Shown: piece by piece, positions 17,496 to 26,050 of the stretch
How positions within the stretch are numbered: position 1 is the stretch's first letter
Layout: every line of letters begins with the position of its first letter
DNA from: Phycicoccus jejuensis
Lineage (GTDB): Bacteria; Actinomycetota; Actinomycetes; Actinomycetales; Dermatophilaceae
Assembly (NCBI RefSeq): GCF_000720925.1
Contig: NZ_JOEE01000005.1
Location: forward strand, 159,814 to 223,813
Length of the DNA stretch: 64,000 bases
Direction: 5' to 3'
Program-made: the position numbers and the translations under genes
The notes under the pieces: generated by a model
What the model saw: the letters and a program-made list of their open reading frames with translations, nothing else
The model's database searches: none
Told to the model about the DNA's origin: nothing

Positions 17496-20339
17496 ATGAT
17501 CGGCACCGTGCCCACCCGTCCGAGCGCCGTCCTCGTCGGCCGTGACCCCGAGCTGGGCCGACTGCGGGAGGCCCTCGGCGGACCGGGGGACGGTGGGGCG
17601 GTCCTCCTCGGCGGCGACGCCGGCATCGGGAAGAGCGCCGTGGTCGCCCGCCTCGTCGACGAGACCACGACCCGGCGGGTCCTCCTCGGCCACTGCGTGG
17701 GTGACGTCGGGACCCTGCCGTACCTGCCCTTCGTCGAGATGCTGGCCGCCCTCGACGGGCGCGAGCGAGACCTCGTCGACGAGCTCGTCGAGGCGCACCC
17801 CGGCCTCGTCCCGCTCGTGCCCCGGCTCTCCGCCTCGGCGAGGGAGACGGCCCGCGCCGACCTGGTGGAGGCCGTCCACGCGGTGCTGGGCGTCCTCGGA
17901 CGCGACGGCGGCGCGCTCGTCGTCGTCGAGGACGCGCACTGGGCCGACGAGTCCACCCGTGAGCTGCTGACCCTGCTCTTCACGCGCGGTGCGCCCGAGG
18001 GCGTCTCGCTGGTCGTCACCTACCGCAGCGACGACGTGCACCGCCGGCACCCGCTCGCCCCGGCGCTCGCCGTCTGGTCGCGGCTGCCGCGCCTGGCCCG
18101 CCTCGAGCTCGGGCGACTGCCCGACGACGCCGTGCGCCGGATCGTCCGCAGCGCCGCGGCGCTGCCCGACCCGCTCGTCGACGAGGTGACCGCCCGCGCC
18201 GAGGGCAACGCCTTCCTCGCCGAGGAGCTGGCCGTCGCGGCGGCCGACGGCTCGGCGCCCGAGCTCGGCCGGCTCCTCCTCGGGCGGGTCGAGCGGCTCG
18301 ACGACGACGCGCAGGCCGTCGTCCGGGTGGCCGCCGTGGTCGGCCGGCGCGTGCCGCACGCCCTGCTCGAGCGGGTCGCCGACGTGCCGCCCCCGACGTT
18401 GCGCTCGGCCCTGCGACAGGCGGTCGAGCACCACGTGCTCGAGCCGTGGGGGGAGCTCGGCTACGAGTTCCGGCACGCCCTCCTGGCCGAGGCGGTGTCC
18501 GAGGACCTGCTGCCGACCGAGCGCCTCCAGCTGCACCGCGCCTGCGTCGAGGCCCTGCGCGAGGACGAGCGGCTCGGTGCGGCGGCGGACCTCGCGCGCC
18601 ACGCCCTCGCGGCCGGCGACCGCGCCACCGCCCTGCACGCCTCGGCCCGGGCCGGGGACACCGCCCGCCGGATGGGTGGACCGGCCGAGGCGCTGGGTCA
18701 CTACGAGACCGCGCTGGGACTCACCGACGACCCCGAGGTCGTGCACGACCTCACCCTGCGGGCCGCGGCCGCCGCCAACGGGGCCGGACGCGCCGGCCGT
18801 GCCGTCGCGCTGCTGCGGGCCCGGCTGGCGGACGCCGAGGGGGCGCCACGCGAGCGGGCCGAGCTGCTCGCGGCCCTTGCGTACGCCGCACGGCTGACGG
18901 AGGAGCGCGTCGACCGGCTGACCGTCACGGCCGAGGCGCTCTCGCTCCTCGACACCGACGCCCCCGTGGCCCTGCGCGTGTCGGTCCTGACCCGTCGCGC
19001 CGACGCGCTGACCGACGCCGGGCTGGTCGAGGAGGCGCTCGCCGTCGCCGACGAGGCGATGGGCCTCGCCGTCGAGCACGGACTCCACGCCGACCGCGTC
19101 GACCTCAGCTCGAACCTCGCCTGGCTCGCCCAGGCCGCGGGCGACCCCGACGGGTCGGTCCGGCGTCTCCGGGGGGTCGTCGAGGGCTGGCGGGACACCC
19201 CGGACCTCGCGTTCCTCCGGGCGCTGCACATCCTCGCCGTCGTGCACCACCGGCAGAGCGACCTCCCCGCGGCGCTCGCCGGCTTCGAGCGCGTCGTCGA
19301 CGAGGCGCGCCGCGCGGGCCTCGCGGCCTCGGTCTACTCGGTCGACGCGCTCGCCCTCGCGATCACCGTCGCGTTCGAGCTCGGTCGGTGGGACCACGCG
19401 CTGGAGCTCGCGGAGCGGGGCCGCGTCGGCGCGTCGCCGTCGGCGCGCGCCAGCATCGACGCGGCGGTGGGCTACGTCCACGCCGCGCGTGGGGAGCCGG
19501 ACGTCGAGGCCACCCTCGCGGCCGGGCGCCCGTTCTGGCCGGACGACTCCCGCATCCCGGTGCAGGCCGGCGTCGCGGCGCTCGACGTGCTGGGGCGCTG
19601 CGGCGTGCTCGACCGGGTCCTGGCGCTGCGCGCCGAGCTCGTGACCTCCCTGCGCGCGGCCTGGTCGGTCGAGCACGCACCGGTGGAGGTCCGTCTGGCC
19701 GCCCTCGTCGTGGGGCACCTGGCGAGCGCCGCGTCGACGGCCTCGGCGGCGACCCGCGGGCGGCTCCTCGACGAGGGGGAGCGGCTCGCCGCGGAGGCGG
19801 CCCTCGTCTGGCCGGAGGGCTCGCCCGGACCCGAGCTGGAGGGGCGGATGTGGCTGGCGCGGCTCGCCGCGGAGCGGCTGCGGCTGCGGCGCGCCGCAGG
19901 TGAGCCGGTCGAGGCCGAGACCCTCGTGACGGCCTGGGAGGACGCCGTGACCCTGGCCGAGGAGCGCGGAGACCCCTACGAGAGCGCCCGGGCCCGCCTG
20001 CGGCTGGGGGAGGTGCTCCTGTCGACCGGGGACCGTCGGGCGGACGGGGTGCTCGAGAACGTCCGGGTGGTCGCCGTGTCGCTCGGGGCGGCGCCGCTGC
20101 TCACCGCGCTCGACGCCCTCGCCACCGACCGTGGCCCCGCCCAGGGGCTCACGGCGCGCGAGCACGAGGTGCTCGCGCTGCTCGCGCTCGGGCGGTCCAA
20201 CGGGGAGGTCGGGCGCGAGCTGTTCATCACGACGAAGACGGCGAGCGTGCACGTGTCGAACATCCTCGCCAAGCTCGGGGCGGCGAGCCGCGGCGAGGCC
20301 GTGGCGGTCGCCCGCAGCACCGGCCTCCTGGACCCCTGA
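17496..20339 (+). CDS. LuxR-family AAA-type regulator (LAL family)
   Basis: A 947-residue large ATP-binding LuxR regulator. The N-terminal STAND-like ATPase has Walker A GGDAGIGKSAVVARL near residue 40 and Walker B ALVVVEDAHWADE near 140. A long middle region of alpha-helical, TPR-like repeats (AEALGHYETALGLTDDPE, EEALAVADEAMGLAVEHG) spans residues ~350-860. The C-terminal ~65 residues are a LuxR helix-turn-helix (GLTAREHEVLALLALGRSN, TASVHVSNILAKLGAASR). Such proteins bind ATP and often an inducer before activating transcription; the target here is unknown. ATG 17496 is used; GTG 17508 is an alternative. It is convergent with ctaA. Confidence 0.88.
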   Translation: MIGTVPTRPSAVLVGRDPELGRLREALGGPGDGGAVLLGGDAGIGKSAVVARLVDETTTRRVLLGHCVGDVGTLPYLPFVEMLAALDGRERDLVDELVEAHPGLVPLVPRLSASARETARADLVEAVHAVLGVLGRDGGALVVVEDAHWADESTRELLTLLFTRGAPEGVSLVVTYRSDDVHRRHPLAPALAVWSRLPRLARLELGRLPDDAVRRIVRSAAALPDPLVDEVTARAEGNAFLAEELAVAAADGSAPELGRLLLGRVERLDDDAQAVVRVAAVVGRRVPHALLERVADVPPPTLRSALRQAVEHHVLEPWGELGYEFRHALLAEAVSEDLLPTERLQLHRACVEALREDERLGAAADLARHALAAGDRATALHASARAGDTARRMGGPAEALGHYETALGLTDDPEVVHDLTLRAAAAANGAGRAGRAVALLRARLADAEGAPRERAELLAALAYAARLTEERVDRLTVTAEALSLLDTDAPVALRVSVLTRRADALTDAGLVEEALAVADEAMGLAVEHGLHADRVDLSSNLAWLAQAAGDPDGSVRRLRGVVEGWRDTPDLAFLRALHILAVVHHRQSDLPAALAGFERVVDEARRAGLAASVYSVDALALAITVAFELGRWDHALELAERGRVGASPSARASIDAAVGYVHAARGEPDVEATLAAGRPFWPDDSRIPVQAGVAALDVLGRCGVLDRVLALRAELVTSLRAAWSVEHAPVEVRLAALVVGHLASAASTASAATRGRLLDEGERLAAEAALVWPEGSPGPELEGRMWLARLAAERLRLRRAAGEPVEAETLVTAWEDAVTLAEERGDPYESARARLRLGEVLLSTGDRRADGVLENVRVVAVSLGAAPLLTALDALATDRGPAQGLTAREHEVLALLALGRSNGEVGRELFITTKTASVHVSNILAKLGAASRGEAVAVARSTGLLDP

Positions 20340-20358
20340 GCGGTCGGGGCCGGGCGCC

Positions 20359-21282
20359 TCAGGCGGTGAGGGCGGCGTCGCGCCGGCGCGCAGCCGGCGT
20401 GCCCGGCACGAGCACCCCGCGGGAGAGGAGCAGGACGCGCGTGGCGGCGGCGACGAGCACCGCGGCCCCGAGCAGGTGCAGCGCGACGAGCGGGATGGGC
20501 AGACCGGTCCAGTACTGCGCGAAGCCGATCGCGCCCTGGGCGAGCTCGACGACGAGCAACGTCGTGACCGGGCCGCGCAGGGCCGTGCCGCGCGAGCCCC
20601 ACCAGAGGACCACCGTCACGGCGACGAGGGCGTAGACACCCACGGCGTGCACGTGGCTCCACACCTGCGGGTCCAGGCCGTTGCGCGGGGCGTCGGCATC
20701 GCCCGCGTGCGGGCCGCTGCCGGTGACGACGGTGCCGAGGTAGACGACGACCCAGACGAGCGCCTGCATGAGGAGGGTCGCGCGCCGCAGACCCGGCGCC
20801 GCGGGCGTCCCGAGCCGGTCCGTGACGCGCAGGAGCAGCCACACCGACCCGGCGACGAGCACGAGCGAGAGCAGGAGGTGGATCGCGACGACCCACGGGT
20901 TGAGCTGCGTCAGGACGGTGATCCCGCCGACGACGCCCTGGAACGGGATGCCGAAGGCCAGGAGGAACGCGTGGACCCGCAGCGACCGGCTCGTGCGGCT
21001 CCACCGCCAGACGGCGACGAAGGTCAGCACGGCGACGGCGATGAGGACGTAGGTGAGCAGCCGGTTGCCGAACTCGATGACCCCGTGGGCGCCGAGCTCG
21101 CGGTGCGGCACGAAGGACTCGTCGGTGCAGCGCGGCCACGTCGGGCAGCCGAGGCCGGAGCCGGTGAGGCGCACGAGGGCCCCGGTGACGATGATGACGG
21201 TGTTCGCGACGAGGCTCGCCCAGGCCCAGCGACGGACCGTCCGGGTCGAGACCTCGCCGGTGACGAGGGGGAGGGGGCTCAC
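20359..21282 (-). CDS. ctaA: Heme a synthase (COX15/CtaA)
   Basis: Membrane enzyme that oxidises heme o to heme a for cytochrome aa3 oxidase. The 307-residue product has eight predicted helices in two four-helix halves. Each half carries heme-ligand histidines: HGVIEFGNRLLTYVL and VVAIHLLLSLVLV in the first, VWSHVHAVGVYALV and VALHLLGAAVLV in the second. The extracytoplasmic loop GSGLGCPTWPRCTDESF contains the Cys pair found in this family. GTG start. The gene is convergent with the LAL regulator and upstream of an ABC transporter on the same strand, an order also known from mycobacteria. Confidence 0.93.
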   Translation of the reverse strand: MSPLPLVTGEVSTRTVRRWAWASLVANTVIIVTGALVRLTGSGLGCPTWPRCTDESFVPHRELGAHGVIEFGNRLLTYVLIAVAVLTFVAVWRWSRTSRSLRVHAFLLAFGIPFQGVVGGITVLTQLNPWVVAIHLLLSLVLVAGSVWLLLRVTDRLGTPAAPGLRRATLLMQALVWVVVYLGTVVTGSGPHAGDADAPRNGLDPQVWSHVHAVGVYALVAVTVVLWWGSRGTALRGPVTTLLVVELAQGAIGFAQYWTGLPIPLVALHLLGAAVLVAAATRVLLLSRGVLVPGTPAARRRDAALTA

Positions 21283-21333
21283 GCGTCAGATGCTACGACG
21301 GGCCGTCGTGGCCGGCCGAACCCGCTCGGCCGC

Positions 21334-22077
21334 TCAGCCGGACCAGCGGAACCAGCGCACGGCGGCCGCGCCGGCCGCCGCACCCCACACGACGAGGACG
21401 GCCCACTGCCCCCACGGCCAGCCGCCGTCCACGAGCGCGACGCGCGTCGCGTCCCCGAGGGCTCCGGAGGGCAGCGCCGCGGCGACGGTCGAGAGCGCGC
21501 CCGGGAGCCGGTCGGTCGGCACGAGCACGCCGAGCCCGAGCAGGACGACCCACGCGAGGTTGGCGATCGCGAGCACGGCCTCGGCCCGGACGGTCCCCGC
21601 GAGGAGCAGGGCGAGACCGACGAACGTCGCTGTCCCGAGGAGCAGCGAGACCAGCCCCGGCAGCAGGCCGCCCGCCGGGGGACGCCAGCCGAGAGCCAGA
21701 CCCAGCGCGCCGAGCACGACCACCTGGACGGCGAGCACGGTCAGCACGGCGAGCGCCTTGCCGGCGAGCAGGCCACCGCGCCCCAGCGGGGTCGTCCCCA
21801 GCATCCGCAGCACCCCCGAGCGCCGGTCGAAGCCCGTCGAGATGGCCTGCCCCGTGAACGCGGTGGAGACGACGGCGAGGGCGAGCGCCCCGGCGGCGGC
21901 CAGGTCGACCCGGCGCCCCGCGCCGAGGTCCGGGACGGAGGCGAGGGCGAGCCCCGCGAGCGCGAGGGCGGGCAGGACGACCGACACGAGCAGCTGCTCG
22001 CCGTTGGCCAGCAGCACCCGGCTCTCGAAGCGGGCCTGCGCGAGCACCCGGCCCCGGGCCGCCGTGGGCGCGCTCAC
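21334..22077 (-). CDS. ABC transporter permease (ABC-2 type)
   Basis: A 247-residue membrane protein with six predicted helices and no ATPase motif. An N-terminal amphipathic stretch (ARGRVLAQARFESRVLLANG) precedes the helices, and a cytosolic loop has FDRRSGVLRMLGTTPLGRGG, the ABC-2 permease pattern. The GTG at 22077 overlaps the stop of the ATPase gene as GTGA, so the two subunits are translationally coupled. Substrate unknown; the pair next to ctaA is conserved in actinobacteria (Rv1457c/Rv1458c in M. tuberculosis), suggesting a link to heme or membrane maintenance, which is inference. Confidence 0.85.
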   Translation of the reverse strand: MSAPTAARGRVLAQARFESRVLLANGEQLLVSVVLPALALAGLALASVPDLGAGRRVDLAAAGALALAVVSTAFTGQAISTGFDRRSGVLRMLGTTPLGRGGLLAGKALAVLTVLAVQVVVLGALGLALGWRPPAGGLLPGLVSLLLGTATFVGLALLLAGTVRAEAVLAIANLAWVVLLGLGVLVPTDRLPGALSTVAAALPSGALGDATRVALVDGGWPWGQWAVLVVWGAAAGAAAVRWFRWSG

Positions 22078-22787
22078 GACGCCTCCCGGCGGCGGGTCAG
22101 GGAGAAGTAGACGTCCTCGAGCGACCGGTCGCCGCGCACCCGGGCCAGCGGCCCCTCGGCGACGACCCGTCCGCCGGCCATGACGACGACGTCGTCGGCG
22201 AGCCGCTCGGCCTCCTCGAAGGAGTGGGTCGTCACGACGACGCAGACGCCGCGCCCGGCCTCGGCGCGCACGAGGTCCCAGACCTCGAGGCGCGCGTGGG
22301 GGTCGAGCCCGGCGGTCGGCTCGTCGAGGAAGAGGACCTCCGGCCGCCCGACGAGGGCGGCGGCCAGTGCCACACGCTGCCGCTGGCCGCCGGACATCCG
22401 GCGGACCGTCGTGCGGGCGAACTCGTGGATGCCCAGCCGCTCGGCGAGCTCGTCGACCGGCCGCGGCGCCCGGTGCAGGGCCGCGAGGTGGTGCAGGAGC
22501 GGGAGGGGGCGCACGGTCGTCGGGAGGCCGCCGTCCTGCAGCATCACGCCGACGGCGGCGCGGTGGGCGGCGTCGGCGTGCCACGGGTCGGTGCCGAGGA
22601 CGCGGACCTCGCCGGCGTCCGGGCGCTGCAGGCCCTCGAGGCACTCGACGGTCGTCGTCTTGCCGGCGCCGTTGGGGCCGAGGAGCGCGGTGACGCGCCC
22701 GGCGTCGGCCGACCAGGAGGCGCCGTCGACGGCCGTCGTCGTCCGGAACACGCGCCGCAGCTCACGCACGAGGACAGCGGCCACCAT
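22074..22787 (-). CDS. ABC transporter ATP-binding protein
   Basis: A 237-residue ATPase partner of the downstream permease. Walker A LLGPNGAGKTTTVE, Q-loop VMLQDGGLP, signature RRMSGGQRQRVALAAALVG, Walker B VLFLDEPTAGLDP and the switch His in VVTTHSFEEAERL are all present. The ATG at 22787 is chosen because it lies exactly seven bases after a TAGGAT -10 box on this strand (leaderless start); an ATG at 22796 is in frame but would overlap the -10. Divergent from the pssA transcript, with which it shares the promoter core. Confidence 0.93.
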   Translation of the reverse strand: MVAAVLVRELRRVFRTTTAVDGASWSADAGRVTALLGPNGAGKTTTVECLEGLQRPDAGEVRVLGTDPWHADAAHRAAVGVMLQDGGLPTTVRPLPLLHHLAALHRAPRPVDELAERLGIHEFARTTVRRMSGGQRQRVALAAALVGRPEVLFLDEPTAGLDPHARLEVWDLVRAEAGRGVCVVVTTHSFEEAERLADDVVVMAGGRVVAEGPLARVRGDRSLEDVYFSLTRRREAS

Positions 22788-22794
22788 GCCCGGC

Positions 22795-22804
22795 ATCCTA
22801 GGGT
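22795..22804. promoter_or_regulatory. Symmetric bidirectional -10 element driving two leaderless genes
   Basis: TAGGGT on the plus strand (22799-22804) and TAGGAT on the minus strand (22800-22795) share the palindromic CCTAGG core. Each is followed after exactly seven bases by an ATG (22812 plus, 22787 minus). No clear -35 is seen on either side. Confidence 0.6.
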
Positions 22805-22811
22805 GGGGCCC

Positions 22812-22904
22812 ATGCCACGCATCGACCGGGAGGCCGGGCCCGCCACGTCGCCCACCGAGACGACGGGCCCGGAGGCGGGCACGGGCCACGAGGGGGAGCG
22901 ATGA
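22812..22904 (+). CDS. 30-residue leaderless ORF coupled to pssA
   Basis: The ATG sits seven bases after a TAGGGT -10 box, and the stop overlaps the pssA ATG as ATGA. The peptide starts MPRIDREAGPATSPTETTG and is hydrophilic, with no signal or membrane segment. It could be a leader peptide that loads ribosomes for pssA; alternatively it is just a fortuitous frame in the pssA leader. I know of no family. Confidence 0.35.
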   Translation: MPRIDREAGPATSPTETTGPEAGTGHEGER

Positions 22905-23863
22905 GCAGCGACGCGTCCGACACGAGCACCGGCCGCCGGCGGATCCTCGACCGCTGGCGGCTCGTCTCGCCGACCGGTGCCCGCGTCGTCTCGCTGCGCC
23001 AGCTGCCCAAGCGGGAGCGCGCCCGCCTCCTCGCCCCGAGCACGTTCACGACGCTCAACATGGTGAGCGGCTTCTCGTCGGTGCTGCTCGCGTTCCGGGG
23101 GCACTTCACCCTGGCGGCAGTCCTCATCGCCTTCTCGATCGTCATGGACATCGCCGACGGCTTCGTCGCACGCCTGGTCGGGGCGACCTCGCCGTTCGGC
23201 CTCCAGCTCGACTCCCTGGCCGACCTCATCTCCTTCGGGGTGGCGCCGGCCGTCCTCGTGCACACCTGGGCCCTGAGCGACTGGCCGCTGCTCGCGTGGC
23301 TCGTCGCCTTCCTCTGGCTCTCGTGCGCGGCCTTCCGCCTCGCCCGCTTCAACGTGACGATCGACCCCGCCGCCGACAAGCGGTACTTCGTCGGCCTGCC
23401 GTCCCCGGGCGCCGCGAGCGTCGTCATCGCGACGATCTTCGCCCTCGACTCGCCGTTCTTCGGCCCGGGCACCGGCCCGTGGCAGGCCTGGTTCCCGCTG
23501 CTCGTCAGCGTCGTCCCCGCCTTCCTCATGGTGATGACGATCCGCTTCCGGTCCTTCCGCAACCTGCTCCAGCCCACGACGCCGGGCGCCCGGCTGACGA
23601 CGGGTCTCGTCGCGGCCGCCATCGTCATCGGGCTCGTCGTGGCACCCGGCCTCACCGGGATCGTCGTCGCCTACGGGTACGTCCTCACCGCCCCGCTCGG
23701 CGTGCTCACCGCGCCGGTGCGCGAGCGGCTGCTCGGGTCCGAGTCGGTCGCCCCGCCGCGCCGCCGGATGCAGTCGGTCTTCCTCCCGATCGAGGGCGAC
23801 GACGAGCTCGACGGCCCGGACGCCGACGACCCCTGCGACGAGCCGGGCACGGCCCCCGCCTGA
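22901..23863 (+). CDS. pssA: CDP-diacylglycerol-serine O-phosphatidyltransferase
   Basis: Membrane enzyme making phosphatidylserine from CDP-diacylglycerol and serine. The 320-residue product has a cytosolic N-terminus (~45 residues), then the CDP-alcohol phosphatidyltransferase domain with the exact DG-x2-AR-x8-G-x3-D-x3-D motif (DGFVARLVGATSPFGLQLDS, completed by LAD), followed by membrane helices and an acidic C-terminal tail (EGDDELDGPDADDP). The ATG overlaps the stop of a short upstream frame. No phosphatidylserine decarboxylase gene is adjacent in this window, although the two are often neighbours. Transcription probably begins at the symmetric promoter shared with the ABC ATPase. Confidence 0.95.
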   Translation: MSSDASDTSTGRRRILDRWRLVSPTGARVVSLRQLPKRERARLLAPSTFTTLNMVSGFSSVLLAFRGHFTLAAVLIAFSIVMDIADGFVARLVGATSPFGLQLDSLADLISFGVAPAVLVHTWALSDWPLLAWLVAFLWLSCAAFRLARFNVTIDPAADKRYFVGLPSPGAASVVIATIFALDSPFFGPGTGPWQAWFPLLVSVVPAFLMVMTIRFRSFRNLLQPTTPGARLTTGLVAAAIVIGLVVAPGLTGIVVAYGYVLTAPLGVLTAPVRERLLGSESVAPPRRRMQSVFLPIEGDDELDGPDADDPCDEPGTAPA

Positions 23864-23927
23864 CCCGGTCCCTCACCCGTGTCACGGGTTAGGCGACCCT
23901 TCCTTGGACGTCGTCGCAGCAATTACC

Positions 23928-23933
23928 TAACAT
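23928..23933 (+). promoter_or_regulatory. -10 box (TAACAT) of the suf operon
   Basis: TAACAT is followed after six bases by the sufR GTG, implying a leaderless first gene. The flanking AT-rich stretch with ATTACC and, inverted, GGTTAAT (23922-23947) is a possible SufR operator. Pattern-based only. Confidence 0.45.
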
Positions 23934-23939
23934 GGGTGT

Positions 23940-24632
23940 GTGGTTAATCCCGCAGCCTCCGTCGACGAGTCGCGCACGCGCGACCGGGTGCTGCGTGTCG
24001 TGAGCCAGGAGGGCCCGGTGAGCATCACCGCCCTCGTCGAGCGGCTCGGCCTCACCGAGACCGCCGTGCGCCGCCACGTCGACAACCTCTTCGCCGAGGG
24101 CCTCGTCCTCGCCCGCGACGCCGCCGGCCCGCGCCGGCGCGGCCGCCCCGCGAAGGAGTGGCTCCTCACCGACGCCGGCCACCGCGCCCTGGCGTCCGAC
24201 TACGACGACCTCGCCGGCGAGGCGCTGCGCTTCCTGCGCCGCACCGGCGGCGAGCACGCGGTCCAGGCCTTCGCCGAGGAGCGCGTCGCCCACCTCGAGG
24301 CCCGGCTCGCCGGGCGCCTCGACGACGCGGGGCAGGACGTGCGCTCGCGCGCCGACGCCCTCGTCGACGCCCTGAGCACCGAGGGCTACTCGGCCTCCGC
24401 CCGCCCGGTGGGAACACCCGGCGGCCCGGCGGCCTTGACCGGTGTGCAGCTGTGCCAGGGTCACTGCCCGGTCCAGCACGTCGCGAGCGAGTTCCCCGAG
24501 CTGTGCGAGGCCGAGACCGAGGCGTTCTCCCGTCTCCTCGGCGTCCACGTCCAGCGCCTGGCGACCCTCGCCCACGGCGACCACGTCTGCACCACGTTCG
24601 TCCCGACCCCTACCGAGAGGCCATCGCGATGA
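23940..24632 (+). CDS. sufR: SufR-type Fe-S cluster-sensing repressor
   Basis: A 230-residue winged-helix repressor of the suf operon. The N-terminal HTH ([20 protein letters not shown], wing [16 protein letters not shown]) is followed by a dimerisation region. The C-terminus has the cluster-binding cysteines: [20 protein letters not shown] and GDHVCTTF. In SufR proteins a bound 4Fe-4S cluster lets the protein repress suf genes, and loss of the cluster relieves repression. The GTG at 23940 lies six bases after a TAACAT box. Its stop overlaps the sufB ATG (ATGA), so it is the first gene of the operon it controls. Confidence 0.92.
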   Translation: MVNPAASVDESRTRDRVLRVVSQEGPVSITALVERLGLTETAVRRHVDNLFAEGLVLARDAAGPRRRGRPAKEWLLTDAGHRALASDYDDLAGEALRFLRRTGGEHAVQAFAEERVAHLEARLAGRLDDAGQDVRSRADALVDALSTEGYSASARPVGTPGGPAALTGVQLCQGHCPVQHVASEFPELCEAETEAFSRLLGVHVQRLATLAHGDHVCTTFVPTPTERPSR

Positions 24633-26050
24633 CGAGCCACATCGAAGAGCTCAACCCGGGTCTGAAGGACCTCGGCACCTACGAGTACGGGTGGGCCGAC
24701 AGCGACACCGCGGGCTCCACCGCGCGCCGCGGCCTGTCGGAGGAGGTCGTCGCCGACATCTCCGACCGCAAGAGCGAGCCGCAGTGGATGAAGGACCTGC
24801 GGATGAAGTCGCTGCGGCTGTTCGACAAGAAGCCCATGCCGAGCTGGGGCAGCGACCTCACCGGCATCGACTTCCAGAACATCAAGTACTTCGTGAAGTC
24901 CACCGAGAAGCAGGCGACCTCCTGGGAGGACCTGCCCGAGGACATCAAGAACACCTACGACAGGCTCGGCATCCCCGAGGCCGAGAAGCAGCGCCTCGTC
25001 GCCGGCGTCGCCGCGCAGTACGAGTCGGAGGTCGTCTACCACCAGATCCGCGAGGACCTGGAGGAGAAGGGCGTCATCTTCGTCGACACCGACACCGGCC
25101 TGCGCGAGCACGAGGACCTCTTCCGCGAGTACTTCGCCTCGGTCATCCCGGCCGGCGACAACAAGTTCGCGGCGCTCAACACCGCCGTGTGGTCGGGCGG
25201 CTCGTTCATCTACGTCCCGCCGGGCGTCCACGTCGACATCCCGCTCCAGGCCTACTTCCGCATCAACACCGAGAACATGGGCCAGTTCGAGCGGACGCTG
25301 ATCATCGCCGACGAGGGCTCGTACGTGCACTACGTCGAGGGCTGCACCGCGCCGATCTACAAGTCGGACTCGCTGCACTCCGCGGTCGTCGAGATCGTCG
25401 TCAAGAAGAACGCCCGCGTCCGCTACACGACGATCCAGAACTGGTCGAACAACGTCTACAACCTCGTCACCAAGCGCGCGACCTGCGCCGAGGGCGCGAC
25501 GATGGAGTGGATCGACGGCAACATCGGCTCCAAGGTGACGATGAAGTACCCGGCGGTCTTCCTCCTCGGCGAGCACGCCCGGGGCGAGACGCTGTCCATC
25601 GCCTTCGCCGGCGAGGGCCAGCACCAGGACGCCGGCTCGAAGATGGTGCACGCCGCCCCGAACACGAGCAGCTCGATCGTCTCCAAGTCCGTCGCCCGCG
25701 GCGGTGGCCGCACCTCCTACCGGGGCCTGGTCAAGGTGATGGAGGGCGCGACCGGCTCGAAGAGCTCGGTCGTCTGCGACGCGCTGCTCGTCGACACGAT
25801 CAGCCGCTCCGACACCTACCCCTACGTCGACATCCGCGAGGACGACGTCCAGATGGGCCACGAGGCCACGGTCTCCAAGGTCTCCGAGGACCAGCTCTTC
25901 TACCTCATGTCCCGTGGCATGTCCGAGGAGGAGGCGATGGCGATGATCGTGCGCGGCTTCGTCGAGCCGATCGCCAAGGAGCTGCCCATGGAGTACGCCC
26001 TCGAGCTGAACCGCCTCATCGAGCTGCAGATGGAAGGAGCAGTCGGCTGA
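24629..26050 (+). CDS. sufB: Fe-S cluster assembly scaffold SufB
   Basis: Scaffold subunit of the SufBCD complex on which Fe-S clusters are built, cytosolic. The 473-residue product is the usual length and has no intein. The beta-helix core includes [20 protein letters not shown], the conserved [10 protein letters not shown] with its Cys, [15 protein letters not shown], and the C-terminal region [20 protein letters not shown] with conserved Glu and the helix [23 protein letters not shown] 24629 overlaps the sufR stop and the stop overlaps the sufD ATG by one base. Confidence 0.97.
   Translation: MTSHIEELNPGLKDLGTYEYGWADSDTAGSTARRGLSEEVVADISDRKSEPQWMKDLRMKSLRLFDKKPMPSWGSDLTGIDFQNIKYFVKSTEKQATSWEDLPEDIKNTYDRLGIPEAEKQRLVAGVAAQYESEVVYHQIREDLEEKGVIFVDTDTGLREHEDLFREYFASVIPAGDNKFAALNTAVWSGGSFIYVPPGVHVDIPLQAYFRINTENMGQFERTLIIADEGSYVHYVEGCTAPIYKSDSLHSAVVEIVVKKNARVRYTTIQNWSNNVYNLVTKRATCAEGATMEWIDGNIGSKVTMKYPAVFLLGEHARGETLSIAFAGEGQHQDAGSKMVHAAPNTSSSIVSKSVARGGGRTSYRGLVKVMEGATGSKSSVVCDALLVDTISRSDTYPYVDIREDDVQMGHEATVSKVSEDQLFYLMSRGMSEEEAMAMIVRGFVEPIAKELPMEYALELNRLIELQMEGAVG

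Noticed and set aside
17235..20252. Long minus-strand frame opposite the LAL regulator
   Set aside because: Arg/Gly/His-rich shadow of a high-GC gene; no domains, while the plus strand has complete ATPase and HTH motifs.
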